DNA from: Pseudomonadota bacterium
Lineage (GTDB): Bacteria; Pseudomonadota; Gammaproteobacteria; Burkholderiales; Rhodocyclaceae
Assembly (NCBI GenBank): GCA_018241685.1
Contig: JAFEDJ010000069.1
Span: forward strand, 1 to 64,000
Direction: 5' to 3'
DNA: 64,000 nt
Positions within the stretch are counted from its first letter, which is position 1; the number at the start of each line of letters is the position of its first letter. The notes beneath the pieces were generated by a model, which searched no databases, was not told the origin of the DNA, and was given only the letters and a program-made list of their open reading frames with translations. Position numbers and translations under genes: made by a program. Below are positions 58,288-64,000 of the stretch, piece after piece.

Positions 58288-60039
58288 ATGACGCTCCTCT
58301 GCGACGCCCTTACCCTCGACAATTTGCAGCTGTACGCCGGCGACAAGACCTTCATGCGCGGGCGGGACTACTTCAACCGTGGCGCCGTACAGACGCTGGA
58401 GTCCGACGAGAGCACCGTCTCTGCCGACGTTCTCGGGACCCAACGCTACGAAGTCGTGCTCTTGGCCGGGGTGGATGGAGAACTGGAATTCGAGTGCGAC
58501 TGCCCGGTCGGCGAGGACGGCATCTTCTGCAAACATGCAGTCGCGGTCGGCCTGGCCTGGATGGCCGCGCAAGACCGCGCAGAGCCAGGGGAATCCTCCC
58601 CGCAATCGAAGCCCCGCCGCTCGAAGCACATCCGGCTCCACGATTACGTAGGTGGGCTGTCTCCCGACGAACTGCGGCAGTGGCTCCTGCAAGCGGCGCA
58701 ACAGGACCATGACCTGCGGGATCGGCTGCTCTTTGCCGCCGCAGCGGAGGCCGCCCACGACCTGCCCGGCTTGCGATCCGCAATCCACCAGGCCACCCGG
58801 ATCAGCGGCTTCCTCGACTACGACGAGACGGAAGCCTACGCCAACCGCCTTCACGATCTGGCAGGGCTGCTGGAAAACCGGATCGCCGACGGCGATGCAA
58901 GACTGGTGGAACTCATCGAGGAAGCCATCGGCCAGATCCAGAACGGGCTGGGGGACATGGACGATGGCGAAGGACGGGTCTATGGCAGCCTTGAACGCTT
59001 CCAGCAGGTCCATCTGCGGGCCTGCGAGCGGCTCCGGCCCGATGCTGCGGCCCTGGCCGAGCGTCTCGTGCGTTACCAGATGGAAAGCCAATGGGAGACC
59101 TTCTCGACCATTCTGCCGGACTACGAGCATGCGCTGGGTGAGGTGGGCCTGGCGCGCTACCGTACGCAGATCCTGATGCGGTGGGCGCAACTGCCCGCGC
59201 TCCCCCCGCAGAACAATCGTTCGCCCCATTTCGACCCGAAACGCGACCGCCTCGAGAGCACCATGGAAGAATTGACGCGGGCCGCAGGCAACGTCGACGA
59301 GATGGTCCAGGTGCTGCGCCACAACCTCTCCAGCAGCCACCGCTTCCATCGCCTGGCGACCTATCTGGCTGAACATGGCCGCTTCGACGACGCACTGGCC
59401 TGGGCAGAGGAAGGGCTGGCGGCCTTCCCGGGCTGGCACGACGGGGATCTGGTCGCGTTCTGCATCCACGAATACCGGCGACGCGGCGCCTTCGACCAGG
59501 TCGAAGCGCTCGCCTGGAACCGCTTCCAGCAGCGTTCAGACCAGGCGTCCTACGCAATCCTGTTGCAGGAAGCCGACACCATCGGACGCCGCGATAGCCT
59601 GCGTGCGCGAGCGCTTCAATACCTATGGGAACAGGTTGCCAAAGAAGAGGCGCACACCGGAAAACAAAGCCCAGCCTGGCTGCGGTCCACCCGCAGCGAA
59701 CTGGTGGCAATCCATATGGCCGAACGGGATGCGGAGGCCGTATGGCGCACCTTCCAGGGCGGAGCAGTCGCCATCAAGCTGTGGGACAAGGTCGCAGCGC
59801 TGCGGGCCGGCAGCCATCCCGAGGACGCCATCGCCCTCTACGGCCGCCTGCTGCCCCATGCCGTGGAGGACGGCAGCCGCGGAGCGAAGTATGAGGACGC
59901 CTTCGCGGTGGTGGCGGCCATCCGCAAGCTGCGCCTTGCCGCCGGCCAACACGACGTGTTCGACACAGAACTCGAACGCATTCGCCAGCAATACAAGGCC
60001 AAACGGAATTTCATGAAACTGCTTGCCGAGTTCAAGTAG
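58288..60039 (+). CDS. SWIM zinc-finger protein linked to Wadjet
   Basis: 583 residues. The SWIM motif CxCxnCxH is seen as CDC (Cys70, Cys72) and FCKH (Cys81, His83). The remainder is helical, TPR-like repeat sequence (about 140-580) with many A-x-x-G-L/W residues. SWIM domains bind DNA or proteins. The gene is 30 bases upstream of jetA in the same direction, so it is probably co-transcribed; it is not one of the four core Wadjet proteins and may be an accessory. Confidence 0.85.
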   Translation: MTLLCDALTLDNLQLYAGDKTFMRGRDYFNRGAVQTLESDESTVSADVLGTQRYEVVLLAGVDGELEFECDCPVGEDGIFCKHAVAVGLAWMAAQDRAEPGESSPQSKPRRSKHIRLHDYVGGLSPDELRQWLLQAAQQDHDLRDRLLFAAAAEAAHDLPGLRSAIHQATRISGFLDYDETEAYANRLHDLAGLLENRIADGDARLVELIEEAIGQIQNGLGDMDDGEGRVYGSLERFQQVHLRACERLRPDAAALAERLVRYQMESQWETFSTILPDYEHALGEVGLARYRTQILMRWAQLPALPPQNNRSPHFDPKRDRLESTMEELTRAAGNVDEMVQVLRHNLSSSHRFHRLATYLAEHGRFDDALAWAEEGLAAFPGWHDGDLVAFCIHEYRRRGAFDQVEALAWNRFQQRSDQASYAILLQEADTIGRRDSLRARALQYLWEQVAKEEAHTGKQSPAWLRSTRSELVAIHMAERDAEAVWRTFQGGAVAIKLWDKVAALRAGSHPEDAIALYGRLLPHAVEDGSRGAKYEDAFAVVAAIRKLRLAAGQHDVFDTELERIRQQYKAKRNFMKLLAEFK

Positions 60040-60069
60040 GCCATCGAGCTGCCGACAGACTGAACAGCA

Positions 60070-61542
60070 ATGGACCACGCCACCCTCAGCACCCTTCGCG
60101 ACCGTCATCCCGCGTGGCGTCTGCTCGCTTCGCCCCATGCAGCGCTGGTGGCGAGCTTCCTGCACCGGGTGTTCGTCACACCCAATATGCGTGTGATGAG
60201 CGAGGCGGATCTTGCCGAAGCGCTGGAGGACGAACTCTTCGCGCTGCGCGAGCAACTCGGCCCGGATGCTTACCCCAGGAATGCACGGGAATACCTGAAC
60301 GACTGGATCGCCCCCGACAAGGGCTGGCTGCGCAAGTTCTACAAGCCGGACACGGATGAGGCCCAGTTCGATCTGACGCCTGCCACCGAGAAGGCCATCG
60401 CGTGGCTCGTGTCACTGACGGAAAGACCCTTCGTCGGCACCGAGTCGCGACTGCTGACGCTGTTCTCGCTCCTGGAACAGATCAGCGCCGGAACAGAAGC
60501 CGACCCTGCCAGGCGGATCGAAGACCTACGCCAGAAACGCGACGACATAGATGCTGAAATCGCCCGCATACTGGCAGGTGATGTGCCGCTTCTGGACGAC
60601 ACGGCCGTCAAGGACCGCTTCCAGCAGTTCCAGCAACTGGCCCGCGAGCTCCTGGCCGACTTCCGTGAAGTGGAGCACAACTTCCGCCGACTCGACCGCA
60701 AGGTGCGCGAGAAGATCGCCCTGTGGGAAGGCGCCAAGGGCGCGCTGCTCGATGAGATCATGGGCGAGCGTGATGCCATTGGCGACTCGGACCAGGGCCG
60801 CAGCTTCCGCGCCTTCTGGGATTTCCTCATGTCCAGCCGCCGGCAGGAGGAACTCTCCGCACGGCTCGACCAGGTTCTGGCCTTGCCGGCAGTGGCCGCG
60901 CTCCAGCCCGAACCACGCACCCGTCGCGTCCATTACGACTGGCTGGAAGCCGGCGAACACACGCAGCGCACCGTCGCTCAACTATCACAGCAACTGCGCC
61001 GCTTCCTGGACGACCGCACCTTCCTCGAAAACCGCCGCATCCTCGACCTCCTGCACGGCATCGAGAGCAAGGCCCTGGCACTCCGTGAATCCCCACCCAC
61101 CGAAAGCCCGATGACCATCGATGCCATGGGCGCGGACATCGAGCTGCCGCTGGAGCGGCCGCTGTTCGCCCCCAAGGCGAAGCCACGCCTCGCCGGGCTC
61201 ACGCTCGACGCCGGAGAGGACGACATCGACACCGCACGCCTGTTCGGGCAGATCATTGTGGACAAGGCGCGTCTGCGTGCGGCGATACAGCGCGCACTAC
61301 GCCACGCGCGGCAGATCACCCTGCACGACCTGTTGGAGGCCGAACCCTTGCAGCACGGCCTGGCCGAACTGGTGGCCTATCTGGAACTGGCCCACGCCGA
61401 GGCCGGTAGCGACGCCTTGGGCAGCCTGCATGCGGTCGTGGACGAAACCGTGGAAGAACCGATCCGCTGGCGGGCCAACGATGCACAAGGCGAGCCCGTC
61501 ACGCGTGAAGCATGCCTGCCCCGAGTGATCTTCACGCGCTGA
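60070..61542 (+). CDS. jetA: Wadjet protein JetA (DUF3375)
   Basis: 490 residues. The DUF3375 family start is visible: LRDRHPAWRLLASPHAALVASFLHRVF (shown in part: HPAWRLLASPHAAL), followed by helical coiled-coil stretches (LRQKRDDIDAEIARIL) and a C-terminal winged-helix region. JetA is the MukF-like kleisin of the SMC-type Wadjet complex that cleaves closed circular plasmid DNA. Followed 22 bases later by jetB. Confidence 0.93.
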   Translation: MDHATLSTLRDRHPAWRLLASPHAALVASFLHRVFVTPNMRVMSEADLAEALEDELFALREQLGPDAYPRNAREYLNDWIAPDKGWLRKFYKPDTDEAQFDLTPATEKAIAWLVSLTERPFVGTESRLLTLFSLLEQISAGTEADPARRIEDLRQKRDDIDAEIARILAGDVPLLDDTAVKDRFQQFQQLARELLADFREVEHNFRRLDRKVREKIALWEGAKGALLDEIMGERDAIGDSDQGRSFRAFWDFLMSSRRQEELSARLDQVLALPAVAALQPEPRTRRVHYDWLEAGEHTQRTVAQLSQQLRRFLDDRTFLENRRILDLLHGIESKALALRESPPTESPMTIDAMGADIELPLERPLFAPKAKPRLAGLTLDAGEDDIDTARLFGQIIVDKARLRAAIQRALRHARQITLHDLLEAEPLQHGLAELVAYLELAHAEAGSDALGSLHAVVDETVEEPIRWRANDAQGEPVTREACLPRVIFTR

Positions 61543-61564
61543 ACATCGCGGTAACAGGAAGACG

Positions 61565-62257
61565 ATGGACGACACCGTACTCGACACCCCCCTCGATGAA
61601 TACCCGCCCAGCGCCCCGCTGGTGGTACCCGAACTGTCCCTGCTCATGGTTCAACTGCTCAAGGGCGTACTCTACCGTGACGACGACGAGCAGCAGTGGG
61701 CAAGCCTGCTGCGCCTGCAGGCCCGGGTGAGGGAGCACGCGGCAATCCTGCTGCTCGACCTGCTGATGGACGAGGCGGAAGGCTACGCCTTCCTCAAGAG
61801 TCGCCCGGACCCGGACGAATCCGAAGCAGCCCCCCGCCTGCCACGGCTCGTCGCCCGCCGGCCGCTGTCCTACCCGGTCAGCCTGATGCTCGCACTGCTG
61901 CGCAAGCGCATGGCGGAGTTCGATGCCGGTGGCGGCGACACCCGCCTGATCCTCACCCGCGACGAGATCGCCGAACTGATACGGGTATTCCTGCCCGACG
62001 GCACGAACGAAACCCGTCTCATCGATCACGTCGACGCCACGATTTCGAAAGTTGTCGAGCTGGGTTTCCTGCGCCGCCTCAAACCCTCTGCGGGCAGCAG
62101 CCCCCCAACCGGACCCGAGCGCGGGCACTACGAGCTACGGCGCATCCTCAAAGCCTTCATCGATGCCCAGTGGCTGGCGGAGTTCGACACGCGACTGGAG
62201 GGCTACCGCCAGGCATTGTCCGGTGGAGACGCCGGCCCGGAGGCCAAAGATGCTTGA
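61565..62257 (+). CDS. jetB: Wadjet protein JetB (DUF4194)
   Basis: 230 residues of DUF4194, the MukE-like partner. Landmarks are VPELSLLMVQLLKGVLYRDD, LLDLLMDEAEGYAFL and YPVSLMLALLRKRMAEFD. Binds JetA. The end overlaps the jetC start by 8 bases, so the two are co-translated. Confidence 0.93.
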   Translation: MDDTVLDTPLDEYPPSAPLVVPELSLLMVQLLKGVLYRDDDEQQWASLLRLQARVREHAAILLLDLLMDEAEGYAFLKSRPDPDESEAAPRLPRLVARRPLSYPVSLMLALLRKRMAEFDAGGGDTRLILTRDEIAELIRVFLPDGTNETRLIDHVDATISKVVELGFLRRLKPSAGSSPPTGPERGHYELRRILKAFIDAQWLAEFDTRLEGYRQALSGGDAGPEAKDA

Positions 62258-64000
62258 AGCACCGACTCTCGGCCTGGATTTTGTGGCCGACGACAGCCGC
62301 GTGGGCTTCCGCCTGCAAAAACTGGAGGTGCTCAACTGGGGCACTTTCGACAAACGGGTCTGGCGCTACGAGCTCGACGGCCGCAACGGCCTGCTCACCG
62401 GCGACATCGGGTCCGGCAAGTCCACGCTGGTGGACGCTATCACGACCCTGCTGGTCCCGGCCCATCGCGTCGCCTACAACAAGGCCGCCGGCGCGGATGC
62501 GCGCGAGCGGACCTTGCGTTCATACGTGCTCGGCCACTACAAGAGCGAACGCAACGAAGTGACCGGCAGTGCACGGGCTGTGGCGCTGCGCGACGCATCG
62601 AGCTACTCGGTGATTCTCGGCGTGTTCCGCAACGAGGGCTACGACCAGGCGGTCACCCTGGCGCAGGTATTCTGGCTGAAGGACCCCCAGGGCCAGCCGG
62701 CACGGCTGTTCGTCGCAGCGGAACGTGCCATGACGATAACCGAAGACTTTGCCGGTTTCGGCAGCGACATTGCGTCCCTGCGCAAGAAGCTGCGCAACGC
62801 GGGCAGCGAGCTGTTCGACAGTTTTCCGCCCTACTCCGCCTGGTTCCGCCGACGCTTCGGCATCGAGCACGAACAAGCACTGGAGCTGTTCCACCAGACG
62901 GTGTCGATGAAATCGGTCGGCAACCTCACCGATTTCGTGCGCAGCCACATGCTGGAACCTTTCGATGTGGTCAGCCGCATCGATGCGCTGATCCGTCATT
63001 TCGACGACCTGGACCGGGCCCACCAGGCCGTCCTCAGAGCCAAACGGCAGGTCGAGCTGCTCACACCGCTGATCGCCGACGGCCAACGTCACGCCACTCT
63101 GGCGGCGGAGATTCAGGGCTTTCGCGAAGGGCGTGATGCACTGCGGCCATACTTCGCCGGGCTCAAAGGCCAATTGCTGGACCGCCGCCTCGCGCTGCTG
63201 GAGGAGGATGCCGCGCGGCTCGACGCCCAGATCGAACACCTGGGCGCTCAGCGCGACAGTGAGCGCGCCTCGGTAGGCAACCTGGAACATGCCTTGCGCG
63301 ACAACGGCGGCGACCGCCTGGAGCAGCTTGCCAGCGAGATCCGACGCAAGGAAACAGAGCAAGCGGGACGCCAGCAGAAAGCTGGACGCCACACCGCCTT
63401 GCTGGCTCTTGTCGAAGAGGTGCCGCCCGCCGACGAAGCCGCCTTTCTGACTCAACGGCATTCCATCGGCGCCCGTGCCGAATCCCTGCGCGAGCGTATC
63501 GCCGACCTCATCAACCGCGAGCGTGAGGAAGACTTCGCCTTCCGCAAAGGCCGGGAAGAACACGCAGCACTGAGCGATGAAATCGATAGTCTGAAGCGCC
63601 GCAAGAGCAATATCGAGGCCGCTCAGATCCGCATCCGCGAAGCGCTCTGCGCAGCACTCACCATCCCCGAGGACGACCTCCCCTTCGCCGGCGAACTCAT
63701 TCAGGTGCGCGAAGACGAACGCGACTGGCAAGGCGCGGCCGAACGCCTGCTACGTGGCTTTGGCCTTGCACTGTTGGTACCCGAAACACACTACAAGGAC
63801 GTCGCCGAATGGGTGAACCGCCAGCATCTCGGCGCACGCCTGGTCTACTTCCATGTCCGAGCGAAGAAAAGCACGCAAACAGCCAGCCTGCATCCGCAGT
63901 CGCTCGTGCGCAAGCTCGCCATCAAGCCGGACTCGCCGCATTACGAATGGCTGGAGCAGGAGCTTCGCAACCGCTTCGACGTAGTCTGTTGCAACAGCGC
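62250..64000 (+). CDS. jetC: Wadjet protein JetC (SMC/MukB-like ATPase), 5' part
   Basis: 583 codons are visible and the gene runs off the right edge. It begins MLEAPTLGLDF; Walker A is GDIGSGKST (residues 51-59). After the N-terminal ATPase half the sequence becomes a long coiled coil (about 240-470: LLDRRLALLEEDAARLDAQI, SEIRRKETEQAGRQQKAG). JetC is the MukB-like motor of Wadjet, and jetD (the nuclease) should follow outside the window. Confidence 0.94.
   Translation, partial: MLEAPTLGLDFVADDSRVGFRLQKLEVLNWGTFDKRVWRYELDGRNGLLTGDIGSGKSTLVDAITTLLVPAHRVAYNKAAGADARERTLRSYVLGHYKSERNEVTGSARAVALRDASSYSVILGVFRNEGYDQAVTLAQVFWLKDPQGQPARLFVAAERAMTITEDFAGFGSDIASLRKKLRNAGSELFDSFPPYSAWFRRRFGIEHEQALELFHQTVSMKSVGNLTDFVRSHMLEPFDVVSRIDALIRHFDDLDRAHQAVLRAKRQVELLTPLIADGQRHATLAAEIQGFREGRDALRPYFAGLKGQLLDRRLALLEEDAARLDAQIEHLGAQRDSERASVGNLEHALRDNGGDRLEQLASEIRRKETEQAGRQQKAGRHTALLALVEEVPPADEAAFLTQRHSIGARAESLRERIADLINREREEDFAFRKGREEHAALSDEIDSLKRRKSNIEAAQIRIREALCAALTIPEDDLPFAGELIQVREDERDWQGAAERLLRGFGLALLVPETHYKDVAEWVNRQHLGARLVYFHVRAKKSTQTASLHPQSLVRKLAIKPDSPHYEWLEQELRNRFDVVCCNS

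Noticed and set aside
57703..59469. A 588-codon minus-strand open frame over attR, the 21 bp repeat and the SWIM gene
   Set aside because: It covers the integration site, a terminator and the SWIM gene in antisense. Only its heptad stretch is notable and is reported as a DNA repeat.
62250..64000. MukB or SbcC as the identity of the truncated ATPase gene
   Set aside because: The neighbours DUF3375 and DUF4194 identify it as JetC of Wadjet, not a housekeeping SMC gene.

Overview
This 64 kb, GC-rich window is a piece of chromosome from a betaproteobacterium, most likely of the order Rhodocyclales (Azospira/Dechloromonas-like; inferred from gene order, not proven). The evidence is the order thrS-infC-rpmI-rplT-pheS-pheT-ihfA-merR, the order gyrA-serC-pheA-hisC-tyrA-aroA/cmk-rpsA-ihfB-lapA-lapB, the ompA-ubiG-gph-ssrA block, and a tmRNA tag reading ANDERFALAA.

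Positions 1-12,600 hold the 5' part of an octapeptide-repeat protein, an acetyl-CoA hydrolase/transferase gene divergent from a LysR regulator, an esterase, a cNMP/CBS/DUF294 protein coupled to a DnaQ-like protein with altered catalytic residues, a LysR regulator divergent from a TauE-type exporter, orn, an M48 protease and rsgA. Positions 12,600-36,800 lie almost entirely on the minus strand and carry housekeeping genes: a proteasome-like peptidase, the phenylalanyl-tRNA synthetase/IHF operon, the infC-ribosomal protein operon with an AUC start codon, thrS, tRNA-Val, cysM, ugd, lapAB, ihfB, rpsA, and the aromatic amino-acid genes ending in an AroA-Cmk fusion, below gyrA. Positions 36,900-41,014 run on the plus strand: an amidohydrolase, an OmpA-family protein, ubiG, gph and tmRNA.

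A 16.8 kb integrated element (41,000-57,814) sits in the 3' end of the tmRNA gene. A 15 bp copy of the tmRNA end bounds it on the right, and matching pairs of GTGGTAAC-type sites (candidate integrase arm sites) lie near both ends. It carries a P4-type integrase, AlpA-like and Mor-like regulators, a Toprim/DUF927 primase-helicase-like protein, one major-capsid-like gene with no terminase, portal or tail genes, a possible toxin-antitoxin pair, a KilA-N protein resembling BstA behind a long structured AT-rich leader, a TIR-like protein, a P4/C4-like antisense-immunity region (Ash-type leader), and a chain of overlapping small genes. I read it as a phage satellite carrying defence cargo. Short motifs (GGGTGTCA, GGGAACA, and a duplicated 65 bp block) recur between its genes and suggest element-specific regulation.

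Right of the element are a probable displaced tmRNA terminator, a 21 bp-periodic repeat, and a Wadjet type I anti-plasmid operon (SWIM-domain gene, jetA, jetB, and a jetC cut off by the window edge).
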